A stretch of 64,000 nucleotides of DNA from Perlucidibaca aquatica (GTDB lineage Bacteria; Pseudomonadota; Gammaproteobacteria; Pseudomonadales; Moraxellaceae), in contig NZ_LZDB01000003.1 of the NCBI RefSeq assembly GCF_001676655.1, positions 1 through 64,000 of the forward strand, in the 5' to 3' direction. Shown piece by piece: positions 45,134 to 55,103 of this stretch (position 1 is its first letter; every line of letters begins with the position of its first letter). Below the pieces are notes generated by a model. That model worked only from the letters and a program-made list of their open reading frames with translations. It searched no databases and had not been told where the DNA came from. The position numbers and the translations under genes are program-made.

Positions 45134-47037
45134 CGACGCGCGCATTACATTGGCGAGATTGGCCTATAGGGTTAAAGAGTTTGGCGGCAGTCGCAGTGCC
45201 CATGGCACTTTTGCTGTTTGCGTTGGTATTCAGCTACCGCATGCAACAAGAAATTAATAATGCCGATGCCGATTTAAGGCATGCCTTATCCATTCAAACA
45301 GATATTCAAACCTTGCATTTATTAATCGCAGAGGCGGCTACGGGTGTCCGAGGTTTTTTGTTATCGAATCGTGAGGACTTCCTCGAACCGTACCGCAAAA
45401 CACAAAAAGCACTGCCTCAGGCGCTGGAGCATCTGAGTGCCAAGGTTCGGGATAAGCAGGTAGATGTACATCTCAATAGAGTCAAATCGTTATGGCAGCT
45501 TAAGCAGGCCAGTCTTGAAAAGCTGCGCACCACAGGCAGCTCCATGCCCCCTGCTGAGTTGCGTGCGCATCTGATTGAGAGCAAGAAAATTTTGGATGAT
45601 TTGAGGCGAGAAATTCAGGCCATGTATGCGCGAGAGACAGAGGTTGTCAGTGCTTACTCGATGGCAGCGAGCGCAGCCTTTACGCGGAGTCTATGGGTAG
45701 ACGCGATTATCAGTATCTTAGTATTGCTGAGTGGGGTGGCCGCTTTTATGTTGCTTTTTAGCGGCGTTGTGACGCGAGTTCAGCGCTTGGCTACCAATGC
45801 GGAACGCCTGTCGCGAGGCGAGCCACTGGATATGTTGCCCGCTGCAAAAGATGAGCTAGGTCTGCTGGCTGAGCGGCTGCAAAATGCCAGCGTCTTGCTC
45901 GCGGCTAGAGCCAACGAAGCAAGCTCTGCGAGCTTAGCGAAAACGCGCTTTTTATCTCGAACCAGTCACGAATTGCGTACCCCCCTCAATGTCATCTTGG
46001 GTTTTGCGCAGATTCTCGAAAGTGACCTCCAAAATACGCAGCAGTCGGCCGCCGTGTCACAAATTTTGGTTGCCGGACGACACTTGCTGAGTTTGATTGA
46101 TGAGGTGCTAGACATTGCGCGAATAGAGTCCGGAGACATGCGCTTAAGTCTGGAGCCACAAGCCTTACGGGAGTTATTGGATGAGGTGTTGGACTTACTT
46201 AAGCCGTTGGCGAGTCAGCAAAAAGTTGGGCTCGAATTTGTCGCAATACCCGTGGGCATCATGGTGTTGGCGGATCGCCAGCGTTTGCGCCAAGTACTGA
46301 TCAACTTGGTCTCTAATGCGATCAAATACAATCGTTTGGGCGGTAAGGTTTATATCGGTGCCGTCGTGGATGGTGAGCAAGTCAGAGTCATGGTGAGAGA
46401 CACAGGGCAGGGCATTCGTCCCGAGGACTTACCTAGGCTGTTTTCTCCTTTTGAGCGCTTGGAGGCTGAGCAAACGGGTATTGAAGGTACTGGCCTAGGG
46501 CTGGCGGTGTCACGCCAGCTGATGTTGTGCATGAAGGGCGATATTGATGTGCAAAGTAGCGTCGGGCAAGGAAGTACGTTTTCTCTGCAGCTACAGCGTG
46601 CGTATGGCAGGGTTGAGTTAGAAGCAGTTGGCGTTCCACTTGCCGAGACGCCATTAGATTCTTCGCAGGTGCGGCGTCGAGTGCTAGTGATTGAAGATAA
46701 CCCATCGAACGTGGCACTCATGCAGGCTTTACTGGCCAGGCGACCCGAGTGGGGTTTACTTATCGCAACGGATGGCGAAGAAGGGTTGAGTATGGCACGT
46801 CAAAACCGCCCCGAATTGATCTTGCTCGACCTGCACTTGCCGGGCCTTGGGGGTGAGGAAGTTCTGACCCAGCTGAAAAAAGAGTCGGTCGGTGAGCCCT
46901 GTAAGGTCATCGTCATTAGTGCGGATGCAGTGCCTAGTACCCAAGCTCGCCTACGGGCACTCGGTGCCCATGACTACCTCACCAAGCCAATTGACGTTAA
47001 GCGGTTTCTAAACTTGTTAGATGAGACTTGTGCATGA
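45130..47037 (+). CDS. Hybrid sensor histidine kinase (CHASE3-HAMP-HisKA-HATPase-REC)
   Basis: A 635-residue inner-membrane hybrid kinase. Membrane helix about 17-36, periplasmic CHASE3-like domain about 40-180 (TGVRGFLLSNREDFLEPY), second helix about 188-212, HAMP about 213-262, HisKA with His280 (SRTSHELRTPLNVIL), HATPase with Asn396, DTGQG and GTGLGLAVS, and a C-terminal receiver with Asp567 and Lys619. All catalytic residues are intact. ATG 45130 overlaps the regulator stop; its own stop overlaps the next gene. Signal unknown. Confidence 0.93.
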   Translation: MTTRALHWRDWPIGLKSLAAVAVPMALLLFALVFSYRMQQEINNADADLRHALSIQTDIQTLHLLIAEAATGVRGFLLSNREDFLEPYRKTQKALPQALEHLSAKVRDKQVDVHLNRVKSLWQLKQASLEKLRTTGSSMPPAELRAHLIESKKILDDLRREIQAMYARETEVVSAYSMAASAAFTRSLWVDAIISILVLLSGVAAFMLLFSGVVTRVQRLATNAERLSRGEPLDMLPAAKDELGLLAERLQNASVLLAARANEASSASLAKTRFLSRTSHELRTPLNVILGFAQILESDLQNTQQSAAVSQILVAGRHLLSLIDEVLDIARIESGDMRLSLEPQALRELLDEVLDLLKPLASQQKVGLEFVAIPVGIMVLADRQRLRQVLINLVSNAIKYNRLGGKVYIGAVVDGEQVRVMVRDTGQGIRPEDLPRLFSPFERLEAEQTGIEGTGLGLAVSRQLMLCMKGDIDVQSSVGQGSTFSLQLQRAYGRVELEAVGVPLAETPLDSSQVRRRVLVIEDNPSNVALMQALLARRPEWGLLIATDGEEGLSMARQNRPELILLDLHLPGLGGEEVLTQLKKESVGEPCKVIVISADAVPSTQARLRALGAHDYLTKPIDVKRFLNLLDETCA

Positions 47038-47489
47038 GTAGCGATGATTTTTTTGCATCCAGAATTTTATTGGTCGATGACCAGCCGGCAAACCTCAGGC
47101 TGCTTGAGGAGCTCTTGGCGCGAGAGGGCTTTAGCAATGTCGTGAGTACGACGGAGTCAGAGCAGGTGCTGGATATTTACAATGCGTTTGATCCGGACTT
47201 AATCGTGCTCGATTTAATGATGCCGGGGCTGAGTGGTTATGCCGTGTTGGAGCGCATTGAGCGACAGCGTCAAGCCGACGAGTTTCGACCGGTCTTGGTG
47301 TTGACGGCCGATGCGACCAGCCAGGCAAAGCATCGTGCGCTTGCGTTAGGCGCAAAAGACTTTCTGACCAAGCCCTTCGATGCCGTTGAGGCGATGCTGC
47401 GCGTCTGGAACTTACTCGAAACTCGGCACTTGTATAAGCGCTTAAAACGATTAATTCCAGACGCGCTAGAGCTGCCTGTTAGACGTTAA
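47034..47489 (+). CDS. Stand-alone response-regulator receiver protein
   Basis: A 151-residue receiver domain with the acidic pair Asp15-Asp16, phosphoacceptor Asp60 ([13 protein letters not shown]), Thr91 and Lys113, followed by about 30 basic residues and no output domain. It presumably takes phosphate from the preceding kinase and acts by protein contact. The ATG overlaps the kinase stop (ATGA). The end overlaps the convergent ychF by 11 bases. Confidence 0.9.
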   Translation: MSSDDFFASRILLVDDQPANLRLLEELLAREGFSNVVSTTESEQVLDIYNAFDPDLIVLDLMMPGLSGYAVLERIERQRQADEFRPVLVLTADATSQAKHRALALGAKDFLTKPFDAVEAMLRVWNLLETRHLYKRLKRLIPDALELPVRR

Positions 47490-48570
47490 ATCTAAAGTGC
47501 AGTACATCGCCATCTTTGACGATGTAGTCCTTACCTTCTAGTCGCCACTTGCCCGCTTCTTTTGCGCCAGCTTCACCCTTGTATTGGATGAAGTCGTCGT
47601 AGCCGATGCACTCCGCACGAATAAAGCCTTTCTCGAAGTCCGTGTGAATGACCGCCGCCGCCTTTGGCGCGGTGCAATTAACGGGGATGGTCCAGGCGCG
47701 AACTTCCTTTACGCCAGCAGTAAAGTAGGTGTGCAAATTGAGCAAGCCATAACCCGCACGAATCACGCGGTTCAGGCCGGGCTCGTCCATGCCTAGGTCA
47801 CCGAGGAAGGCGATTTTGTCTTCCTCATCAAGCTCGGCAATTTCCGCTTCGAGCTTGTTACAGATCGGCACCACAATGGCCTTTTCGCTGGCCGCGAGTT
47901 CACGGACCTGATCCAGCAGCGGATTGTTGTCGAAGCCGTTTTCATCGACGTTAGCGATATACATGGTCGGCTTTAGCGTGAGCAGGCCGTAGGACTTGAT
48001 GGCAAACTTTTCATCGGCATCCAGGTCCACGCTACGGGCGGGCAGGCCTTCATCAAGTGCAGGCTTAATCTTGTCGAGCACCGCCTTAATGGCCAGCGAC
48101 TCTTTGTCGCCTCCCTTGGCCAGCTTGGTGACGCGCAGCAGGGCCTTATCGACCGCATCGAGGTCGGCCAGTGCCAATTCGGTATTAATGATGGCAATGT
48201 CATCGAGCGGGCTGACGCGACCCGCAACGTGAATCACGTTGTCATCGTTGAAGCAGCGCACGACATGGGCAATAGCATCAGTTTCGCGGATGTTGGCGAG
48301 GAATTTATTGCCCAGGCCTTCACCTTGCGATGCGCCAGCGACGAGGCCGGCGATATCGACGAATTCCATGCTGGTCGGGATGACGCGCTCAGGCTTGACG
48401 ATGGCGGCAAGGGCGTCGAGACGGAGGTCCGGCATGGGCACCACGCCAGTATTCGGCTCGATGGTGCAGAACGGAAAGTTCTCGGCAGCGATGCCGGCCT
48501 TAGTGAGGGCGTTGAACAGGGTGGATTTGCCGACATTGGGCAGTCCGACGATGCCGCAGTTAAATCCCAT
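47479..48570 (-). CDS. ychF: Redox-regulated ATPase YchF (Obg family)
   Basis: A 363-residue YchF/OLA1, a ribosome-associated P-loop protein that prefers ATP. Visible: [39 protein letters not shown], and the C-terminal TGS domain ([15 protein letters not shown]-like [15 protein letters not shown], then [16 protein letters not shown]). ATG 48570 gives exactly the E. coli length; upstream in-frame codons add unrelated residues. It lies 37 bases after pth in a common Pseudomonadales order. Confidence 0.97.
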   Translation of the reverse strand: MGFNCGIVGLPNVGKSTLFNALTKAGIAAENFPFCTIEPNTGVVPMPDLRLDALAAIVKPERVIPTSMEFVDIAGLVAGASQGEGLGNKFLANIRETDAIAHVVRCFNDDNVIHVAGRVSPLDDIAIINTELALADLDAVDKALLRVTKLAKGGDKESLAIKAVLDKIKPALDEGLPARSVDLDADEKFAIKSYGLLTLKPTMYIANVDENGFDNNPLLDQVRELAASEKAIVVPICNKLEAEIAELDEEDKIAFLGDLGMDEPGLNRVIRAGYGLLNLHTYFTAGVKEVRAWTIPVNCTAPKAAAVIHTDFEKGFIRAECIGYDDFIQYKGEAGAKEAGKWRLEGKDYIVKDGDVLHFRFNV

Positions 48571-48607
48571 GGTAATTCCATCCCGACGCCGCAGCGTCAT
48601 CAATACA

Positions 48608-49198
48608 TCAAGTCGTGGCTTTGAAGCCGTTAAGGGTGTTCATGACGCGGGCCAGCTCGCCAGCCATGATGGCCTCGCGATGACGCAGGGCTTCATCAAG
48701 CGCCTTGTCCATTAGCTCTTGTTCACTGCGGGGTGCTTTGCTCAACACAAAGCCCGACACCAGCGCGCTGTCGCCGGGGTGGCCAATGCCGACGCGCAGG
48801 CGGTGAAAACCGTTCTGGTTGCCGAGCGCGCTGATGCTGTCGCGCAGGCCATTGTGGCCACCATGACCGCCGCCGGTTTTGAGGCGGATTTGGCCCGGGC
48901 TGAGATCGAGCTCATCGTGAGCGATGAGAATTTCAGTTGGGGCAATTTTGTAGAATCCGGCGACGGCTGCAACGGCCTGTCCCGAGCGATTCATAAATGT
49001 TGTGGGGATGAGCAAACGCACATCTTCGCCCTGATGCGACACACGGGCGATCAGCCCAAAAGACTTACTGTCTGCCGTGAGGCGAGCGCCTAGCTGTTCG
49101 GCTAACCGGGTCACAAACCAAGCACCGGCGTTATGCCGTGTGTCAGCATATTGAGCTCCGGGGTTGGCAAGGCCAACGATTAGGCGAATGGCGGTCAT
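48608..49198 (-). CDS. pth: Peptidyl-tRNA hydrolase
   Basis: A 196-residue Pth that releases tRNA from stalled peptidyl-tRNA. Visible: [22 protein letters not shown] with the catalytic histidine, [33 protein letters not shown] and [11 protein letters not shown] terminator separates it from rplY upstream, so it may have its own promoter. Confidence 0.97.
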   Translation of the reverse strand: MTAIRLIVGLANPGAQYADTRHNAGAWFVTRLAEQLGARLTADSKSFGLIARVSHQGEDVRLLIPTTFMNRSGQAVAAVAGFYKIAPTEILIAHDELDLSPGQIRLKTGGGHGGHNGLRDSISALGNQNGFHRLRVGIGHPGDSALVSGFVLSKAPRSEQELMDKALDEALRHREAIMAGELARVMNTLNGFKATT

Positions 49199-49240
49199 GC
49201 TCGCAACTCTATCAGGCAGTCATACGATTTGGCAGGAACG

Positions 49241-49261
49241 AAAAACGGGGCCTGAGCCCCG
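49241..49261 (-). terminator. Terminator after rplY
   Basis: On the minus strand CGGGGC-TCAG-GCCCCG (49261-49246) is followed by five T. It lies 27 bases after the rplY stop and before pth. Confidence 0.8.
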
Positions 49262-49288
49262 CTTTTGCGTTTAACCAGCGGTCGGCGC

Positions 49289-49885
49289 TTAGGCGTCGAC
49301 TTTGCTGGCGTGCACGTTGGCAACGGGCTGGTCGTGGTCGTGACCGAGCGCGAGCACCGGAATTTCCACGCCGGCTGGCAGGACCAGGTCGGACAGGTGG
49401 AGGGTGGTGCCAACATGAACAGCAGCCATATCAACGGCAATGAACTCTGGCAGGTTGCTTGGCAAGCAGGCCACTTCAACTTCAGAAGTGAAGTGAGTGA
49501 TTTCGCCGCCTTCCAGCTTCACACCAACACACGTATCTTGGTTGAGGAAGTGCAGAGGAATCTTCATGGTCAGCTTGTGAGCCGCGTCAACGCGCAGGAA
49601 GTCTGCGTGCATTGGCAGGTTCTTCACTGGGTGACGTTGCAGTGCCTTCAAGACAGCTGCTTGTGGCTGCCCATCAACAGTGATGGTCAAAACGTGCGAG
49701 TAAAACGCTTCGTTTTCCAAGGCCTTGACGAGTTCACGCAGTTCCAGCGTGATGGACTGAGCAGCAGCGCTGCCACCGTAAATAACGGCAGGCACTTTCT
49801 GTTCCAGACGACGAAGGCGGCGGCTCGCACCTTTCCCTTCGTTCGTACGGGTTTGCGCATTAAGCGTAAAGTTTGCAGCGGACAT
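49289..49885 (-). CDS. rplY: 50S ribosomal protein L25/general stress protein Ctc
   Basis: A 198-residue protein of the longer Ctc type: an N-terminal L25 5S-rRNA-binding domain (about 1-95, [20 protein letters not shown]) and a C-terminal TL5-like domain (about 100-185, [20 protein letters not shown]). E. coli L25 has only the first domain (94 residues). It lies between prs and pth as in Pseudomonas. Confidence 0.95.
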   Translation of the reverse strand: MSAANFTLNAQTRTNEGKGASRRLRRLEQKVPAVIYGGSAAAQSITLELRELVKALENEAFYSHVLTITVDGQPQAAVLKALQRHPVKNLPMHADFLRVDAAHKLTMKIPLHFLNQDTCVGVKLEGGEITHFTSEVEVACLPSNLPEFIAVDMAAVHVGTTLHLSDLVLPAGVEIPVLALGHDHDQPVANVHASKVDA

Positions 49886-49965
49886 CGTGTTTCTCCGTTG
49901 GGCCCTGGGCTTGCGACCAGCTCAGGGCAATCATCCGGTCACCGCGGCGCGGTGCTCCGGTTTTC

Positions 49966-49987
49966 GTCAGCCTTATGAGGGGCTGAC
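49966..49987 (-). other. Hairpin after prs
   Basis: GTCAGCC and GGCTGAC form a 7-bp stem with an 8-base loop, 20 bases beyond the prs stop. There is no T-run. A second GC-rich hairpin (CACCGC/GCGGTG) lies nearby at about 49940-49954. These may mark the prs 3' end or slow transcription into rplY. Confidence 0.4.
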
Positions 49988-50007
49988 AAATGCGTTCAGC
50001 GCAGCGT

Positions 50008-50958
50008 TCAGAATAAATCGAACATCGCGCTGATGGATTCTTCATTGTTGATGCGGCGCAGTGTTTCTGCGAGCAGTGCCGACATCGACAGCTGGCGGAT
50101 TTTACCGCAAGCCTTGGCCTCGTCCGAGAGCGGGATGGTGTCGGTCACCACCAGTTCATCGAGCGTGGAGTTACGAATATTTTCGATGGCAGGGCCAGAC
50201 AGCACGGCGTGAGTGCAATAGGCCACAACGCGGCGTGCACCATGCTCTTTCAATGCGCCAGCGGCCTTGCACAGGGTGCCGGCGGTGTCGACCATGTCAT
50301 CTACGATGATGCAGTCGCGACCACGGACTTCGCCGATGATGTGCATGACCTGCGATTCGTTCGCTTTCGGGCGGCGCTTGTCGATGATGGCAAGATCGGC
50401 ATCATCCAACTGTTTGGCAACGGCGCGGGCGCGAACCACACCGCCGACATCTGGCGAAACCACAACGAGGTTTTGATATTCCTGACGCTCGATGTCGGCG
50501 AGCAGCACCGGTGAGCCGTAGACGTTATCTACTGGAATGTCGAAAAAGCCCTGGATTTGGTCGGCGTGCAGGTCGACGGTGAGCACGCGGTCAACGCCGA
50601 CCGTGGTCAGCATGTCGGCCACGACTTTCGCAGTAATCGGTACACGCGCCGAACGCACGCGGCGATCTTGGCGCGCGTAGCCGAAGTACGGAATGACTGC
50701 CGTGATGCGACCCGCACTGGCACGACGCAGGGCGTCGGCCATGACGATCAGTTCCATGAGGTTGTCGTTGGTTGGCGCGCAGGTGGATTGCAGGATGAAG
50801 ACATCCTTGCCACGTACGTTGTCGTTGATTTCAACGGCAATTTCGCCATCCGAGAAGGTGCCTACGTGAGCAGCACCGAGCGGAACATGCAAATGACTGG
50901 CGACTTTGCGGGCCAGCTCAGGATTGGCATTACCAGTAAACACGACAAGATTGGGCAT
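50008..50958 (-). CDS. prs: Ribose-phosphate pyrophosphokinase (PRPP synthetase)
   Basis: A 316-residue class I enzyme that makes PRPP from ribose-5-phosphate and ATP for nucleotide, histidine and tryptophan synthesis. Visible: [48 protein letters not shown] and the PRPP loop [17 protein letters not shown] 50958 gives the family N-terminus; upstream in-frame sequence lies in the tRNA-Gln region and is not coding. It supplies PRPP for the apt and pur genes found elsewhere in this window. Confidence 0.97.
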   Translation of the reverse strand: MPNLVVFTGNANPELARKVASHLHVPLGAAHVGTFSDGEIAVEINDNVRGKDVFILQSTCAPTNDNLMELIVMADALRRASAGRITAVIPYFGYARQDRRVRSARVPITAKVVADMLTTVGVDRVLTVDLHADQIQGFFDIPVDNVYGSPVLLADIERQEYQNLVVVSPDVGGVVRARAVAKQLDDADLAIIDKRRPKANESQVMHIIGEVRGRDCIIVDDMVDTAGTLCKAAGALKEHGARRVVAYCTHAVLSGPAIENIRNSTLDELVVTDTIPLSDEAKACGKIRQLSMSALLAETLRRINNEESISAMFDLF

Positions 50959-50988
50959 GATGACGAATCGTCTCGGCCGGACAGAAAA

Positions 50989-51063
50989 TGGCAGGGGCGG
51001 CTGGATTCGAACCAACGCATGGCGGGATCAAAACCCGCTGCCTTACCGCTTGGCGACGCCCCT
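50989..51063 (-). tRNA. tRNA-Gln (TTG)
   Basis: A 75-base tRNA with encoded CCA. Acceptor AGGGGCG pairs with CGCCCCT; D arm CGCCAAGCGGTAAGGC; anticodon loop TTTTGAT (anticodon TTG); T arm with GGTTCGAATCC. The D arm is nearly identical to E. coli tRNA-Gln. It lies between ispE and prs; the ispE stop codon overlaps its first two bases. Confidence 0.96.
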
Positions 51064-51940
51064 ATATACGGTGTGGTCGGAACAGTGTGTCCAATGCGCG
51101 ATGCGCAGGGGAGACATTCTGTCCGCGACTGATGAAACCTTGGACTGGACTTGCGGCCAGGATTTTAGCGGCGTGATCGGCATCAGGACAAGCTAAAAAT
51201 ACACAAGCCCCTGTTCCCGTCATGCGCGCTGCTCCGTGCTGCGCCAGCCATTGCAAGGCTGCATCTACGGCGGGAGACAATTGCCGAACGACTTTTTCGA
51301 AGTCATTTCTGGCGGCTCCCGCTGAGAAGGCGCGCAGTGTAATGGGGTCGGAATTACGTGTCAATTCTGGATGTGAAAAAGCTGCTGCTGTGGCGATATG
51401 TGCGTCGGGTGTGAGTACAACAAACCAAGGCTCTTCAATCACAACGGATTCCAGTTGCTCGCCGACGCCTTCGGCCCAGGCTGCGTGACCATGAATGAAC
51501 ACGGGCACATCAGCACCGAGTGTCAGGCCTATGCGGGCAAGCTCCGGTAGGCTGAGGTGGGTCTGCCAAAGGGCGTTTAAGCCCAGCAGAGCAGTCGCTG
51601 CATCGGAGGAGCCTCCACCCAGACCGCCGCCCATGGGCAAGCGCTTATCCAAATGCAGGCTGGCGCCCTGCGTGCAGCCGGTAGCGGCCTGAAGTGCGCG
51701 GGCGGCACGAACGATCAGATTGTCTTCGTGAGTTACGCCGGGCAGGTTGCCTTGAAAGTAAATGTCACTGTCGGCACGGCGCATGAAGTGCAGGGTGTCG
51801 CCGTGCTCAAGGAATTGAAACAGGGTTTGCAGGGTGTGATAGCCATCGGCTCGTCGCCCGGTGATATGCAAAAACAGATTCAGCTTGGCGGGCGCGGGCA
51901 GGCTAAACGCGTTCAACCAGGTCATGTTTTCACGGGTCAT
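51062..51940 (-). CDS. ispE: 4-diphosphocytidyl-2-C-methyl-D-erythritol kinase
   Basis: A 292-residue GHMP kinase of the MEP isoprenoid pathway. Visible: APAKLNLFLHITGRRADGYH, the ATP loop LPMGGGLGGGSSDAATALLG and the C-terminal ARMTGTGACVFLA. ATG 51940 overlaps the lolB stop (ATGA), hence the choice over longer or shorter starts. The TAG stop runs into the tRNA-Gln gene. Confidence 0.96.
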   Translation of the reverse strand: MTRENMTWLNAFSLPAPAKLNLFLHITGRRADGYHTLQTLFQFLEHGDTLHFMRRADSDIYFQGNLPGVTHEDNLIVRAARALQAATGCTQGASLHLDKRLPMGGGLGGGSSDAATALLGLNALWQTHLSLPELARIGLTLGADVPVFIHGHAAWAEGVGEQLESVVIEEPWFVVLTPDAHIATAAAFSHPELTRNSDPITLRAFSAGAARNDFEKVVRQLSPAVDAALQWLAQHGAARMTGTGACVFLACPDADHAAKILAASPVQGFISRGQNVSPAHRALDTLFRPHRI

Positions 51941-52560
51941 GGCGTGAGACCTGGGGTCTGGGCGGTAGCAGGGGTACTTGGCGTCCATTCATTAAGGGAC
52001 AGCACCAAGCGCGTCCCCTCTTGCGAAACAATCATGCGCTCAGGAATACGATAGCCCTGAATTAGCTGTTCGCTGGTGATACGAACCTGCCAGCCATTCT
52101 CGTTGAACTCACGGACACCTTCGTTGCTGGGGAGTGTTTGCACCGGGGTTTTACTGTCTTTGGGCCAGCCCATAAACCACGCATTAAAGTGGGATAGCGG
52201 CACGCGAATGCTGGTCAATGCTTGCAGTAAACCTTCCCCGTCGGCGCTTTCATGGCGTCCCAGCCAGGCATTCTCCACGGTCACCAGGCCGTTGCGTCCC
52301 ACGAGCGTGGTGAAGCCCTGATTCAGTGGCCCCGCCGCGTCGGCTGAGAAGTCGCCGTCTTGGCGCTGCCAACGGTAAGTGGCTGAAATACTCTGGCCCA
52401 AAAAGCGGAGACCCACCTTGCCTTTGGCTTCCCAGTGAGTGAGCGCACGTGCGTCAGCTGTGGCAGTTGCTAGCTCAGGTGGGGCAGTGGTGATCGTTGG
52501 GTTGCTGGCGCAGGCGTTTAGCAGTATTGCGGCGCTGATGGCGATAAAAGTACGCAACAT
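51937..52560 (-). CDS. lolB: Outer-membrane lipoprotein receptor LolB
   Basis: A 207-residue lipoprotein. The signal peptide ends in the lipobox LNAC (lipidated Cys17). The mature protein shows the LolB strand pattern (WEAKGKVGLRFLGQSISATY, WRQRDGDF-like QRQDGDFSADAAGPL) and WMGWPKDSK-like FMGWPKDSKTPVQTL. It takes lipoproteins from LolA and inserts them in the outer membrane. The order lolB-ispE-tRNA-Gln-prs is typical of Pseudomonadales. Confidence 0.93.
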   Translation of the reverse strand: MLRTFIAISAAILLNACASNPTITTAPPELATATADARALTHWEAKGKVGLRFLGQSISATYRWQRQDGDFSADAAGPLNQGFTTLVGRNGLVTVENAWLGRHESADGEGLLQALTSIRVPLSHFNAWFMGWPKDSKTPVQTLPSNEGVREFNENGWQVRITSEQLIQGYRIPERMIVSQEGTRLVLSLNEWTPSTPATAQTPGLTP

Positions 52561-52615
52561 GAAAGAGTCCTGTGGAGCTTCAAGGGAGGCAGTCTAGCAA
52601 ATGCGCCGTGAAGAT

Positions 52616-52644
52616 TTGTTTTTGTTGATCTGATCCCTCACAAT
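52616..52644 (+). promoter_or_regulatory. Candidate hemA promoter
   Basis: TTGTTT (52616-52621) and CACAAT (52639-52644) with a 17-base spacer in the lolB/hemA divergent gap, about 100 bases before hemA. Consensus match only. Confidence 0.25.
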
Positions 52645-52746
52645 TCGTGCGTTTTCAAACGGCTGCCTTATGCAGCGACTGTTTTTCCGCACGTTTCCGT
52701 CAACTTGGCTGTGCTGGGTTGCGGCTATCACGACACAGGGTCGGGC

Positions 52747-54024
52747 ATGGGGCTGCTGGCGTTCGGCATTAATCACAAATCGGCTTCCGTAGCCTTGCGC
52801 GAGCGTGTGTCTTTTGCGCCCGAGGTTTTGCCGAGTGCGTTAATGGCTGCCTGCCAAGCGACAGGTTTGCGCGAATTGGCGCTGATATCGACCTGTAATC
52901 GTACCGAGTTTTATGCCGCTTCCGATGCACCTGAGGCGGCTGCCGTGGCGTTATTAGACTGGCTGGCGAAGCATCAGCAATTGCCCAGCCCCGAGTTGAG
53001 CGCGGTGGCCTATAACTTTACGGCTGAAAAAGCCGTTCAGCACGCCATGCGAGTTGCCGCGGGCCTCGACTCCATGATCTTGGGTGAACCGCAAATTTTG
53101 GGGCAAATGAAACAGGCGCACCGAGACGCTATGGCCGCAGGCACCCTAGGTCCTGAGCTTGAGCGTCTGTTTCAGAAAACGTTTGCCGCTGCTAAGCAGG
53201 TTCGGACCGAAACGGCGATTGGTGTGAGTCCGGTTTCAATCGGCTTTGCTGCCGTCAATTTGGCCAAACAGGTTTTTGAGTCCCTGCAAGACACGCGCGT
53301 TTTGCTGGTTGGTGCCGGTGAAATGAACACGCTGGTGGCGCGGCATTTACGCGAGCAAGGTGTGACTGAGCTGTTGCTGGTCAATCGTACCTTGGCGAAT
53401 GCCGAAGCGTTGGCGCAGAGCGTGCAAGGTCAGGCGCTGCCGTGGTCGTCGTTGGATTCGGCGTTGGCCAGTGCAGATATGGTGGTGTCGTGCACGGCCA
53501 GCACCCAAGCGGTCATTACCCGCGAACTCGTAGTGCAAGCCCTTAAGCGTCGTCGCCACAGACCGTTGTTACTGATTGATATTGCCGTGCCGCGTGATGT
53601 CGCGCCAGAAGTTGCTGAACTTGAGGATGTCTATCTGTATACCGTGGATGATTTACAAGGCGTGGTGGATGCCGGTTGGCGTGAGCGCCAACGTGCGGCG
53701 GAAGTGGCTGAGGTGCTGATCAGCGAACACGTGAAGGCATTTGCCGTGCAGCAACGTATTCTTCAGGATGGCGCACACTGGATTCGCCGCCTTCGTCAGC
53801 AGGCCGCATCGGTCGCCGATATCGAGCGCGAGAAAGCCCTTGATGCCTTGCGTAAAGGGGGCGATGCCGAAGTCGTTCTAGCAAGGCTTCAGCATAATTT
53901 AATGAATAAATGGCTGCATGCCCCCACCGTGGCACTGCGCCAATTAGCCAGTGAAGATAATGCCCAGCAGCTGCCCGTGGCGCTGCGGGTAATGGGACTC
54001 AATCAGGAAGATAACGGCGCATGA
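52747..54024 (+). CDS. hemA: Glutamyl-tRNA reductase
   Basis: A 425-residue enzyme that reduces glutamyl-tRNA to glutamate-1-semialdehyde, the first step of the C5 haem pathway. Visible: [19 protein letters not shown], catalytic cysteine in [27 protein letters not shown], the NADPH site [16 protein letters not shown] and [15 protein letters not shown] 52747 fits the family N-terminus. Its stop overlaps prfA (ATGA). Confidence 0.97.
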   Translation: MGLLAFGINHKSASVALRERVSFAPEVLPSALMAACQATGLRELALISTCNRTEFYAASDAPEAAAVALLDWLAKHQQLPSPELSAVAYNFTAEKAVQHAMRVAAGLDSMILGEPQILGQMKQAHRDAMAAGTLGPELERLFQKTFAAAKQVRTETAIGVSPVSIGFAAVNLAKQVFESLQDTRVLLVGAGEMNTLVARHLREQGVTELLLVNRTLANAEALAQSVQGQALPWSSLDSALASADMVVSCTASTQAVITRELVVQALKRRRHRPLLLIDIAVPRDVAPEVAELEDVYLYTVDDLQGVVDAGWRERQRAAEVAEVLISEHVKAFAVQQRILQDGAHWIRRLRQQAASVADIEREKALDALRKGGDAEVVLARLQHNLMNKWLHAPTVALRQLASEDNAQQLPVALRVMGLNQEDNGA

Positions 54025-55103
54025 AAGACTCTATTCTTGCGCGTCTCGACCAGCTCGCGGAGCGTTTCGAGGAGCTGAACGCGTTACTTGGCGATGCCGG
54101 GGTGATCAATGACCAGCCCCAGTTTCGCAAATTGTCGAAAGAGCATGCCGAAATTGAGCCGGTGGTGCAGGTGCTATTGGCGTATCGCCGCACGCAAGCC
54201 GATCAAGCCGCCTCGCGTGAGTTGCTGACGGACCCTGATTTCCGGGAGTTGGCCGAGCAGGACATTCGCGATGCTGATCAGCGGTTAGTAGAGTTAGAGG
54301 CCGAGCTTCAGCGTCTCATGCTGCCGAAAGACCCTAACGACACCTGCAATATTTACCTAGAAGTGCGTGCCGGAACGGGCGGCGACGAAGCGGCCATTTT
54401 TGCCGGCGATTTGTTTCGCATGTATAGCCGTTATGCCGAACGCATGGGCTGGCGATTAGAGGTGGTGTCGAGCAATGCCGGCGAGCATGGAGGCTTTAAA
54501 GAAGTCATCTCGCGGGTAGAAGGTGATGGGGTGTATGGCGCACTCAAGTTTGAGTCTGGCGCGCACCGTGTTCAGCGTGTACCTGCTACGGAATCGCAAG
54601 GACGTATTCATACCTCCGCCTGTACGGTGGCGATCTTGCCCGAGTCCGAAGAGATTGCTGCGATTGAGATTAACCCAGCCGATTTGCGCATAGACACCTA
54701 TCGATCCAGTGGTGCCGGTGGCCAGCACGTCAACAAAACGGACTCTGCCGTTCGTATTACGCATTTGCCCACGGGTGTGGTGGTGGAATGCCAGGACGAG
54801 CGCTCCCAGCATAAAAACAAAGCTCGGGCGCTATCGGTACTGGGTGCGCGCTTGCTTGCGCAGCAACAGCAAGCGCAGCAGTTAGCGTCGGCCACGATGC
54901 GCCGAAATCTGGTCGGCTCCGGCGATCGCTCCGAGCGCATTCGAACCTATAACTTTGCCCAAGGTCGCGTTACCGATCACCGCATTAATCTCACGCTCTA
55001 TCGCCTTGATGAAGTTTTGGGCGGCGATTTGAATGAGCTGCTGCAGGCGCTTGCTACCGAGCATCAGGCTGACTTGCTGGCGGCCTTAGCCGATGAGCAG
55101 TAA
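54021..55103 (+). CDS. prfA: Peptide chain release factor 1
   Basis: A 360-residue RF1 that reads UAA and UAG. The codon-recognition PAT motif ([17 protein letters not shown]) and the catalytic GGQ ([18 protein letters not shown]) are both present. The GGQ glutamine is methylated by PrmC, encoded by the next gene, which overlaps it by 11 bases. The hemA-prfA-prmC order is conserved in gammaproteobacteria. Confidence 0.98.
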   Translation: MKDSILARLDQLAERFEELNALLGDAGVINDQPQFRKLSKEHAEIEPVVQVLLAYRRTQADQAASRELLTDPDFRELAEQDIRDADQRLVELEAELQRLMLPKDPNDTCNIYLEVRAGTGGDEAAIFAGDLFRMYSRYAERMGWRLEVVSSNAGEHGGFKEVISRVEGDGVYGALKFESGAHRVQRVPATESQGRIHTSACTVAILPESEEIAAIEINPADLRIDTYRSSGAGGQHVNKTDSAVRITHLPTGVVVECQDERSQHKNKARALSVLGARLLAQQQQAQQLASATMRRNLVGSGDRSERIRTYNFAQGRVTDHRINLTLYRLDEVLGGDLNELLQALATEHQADLLAALADEQ

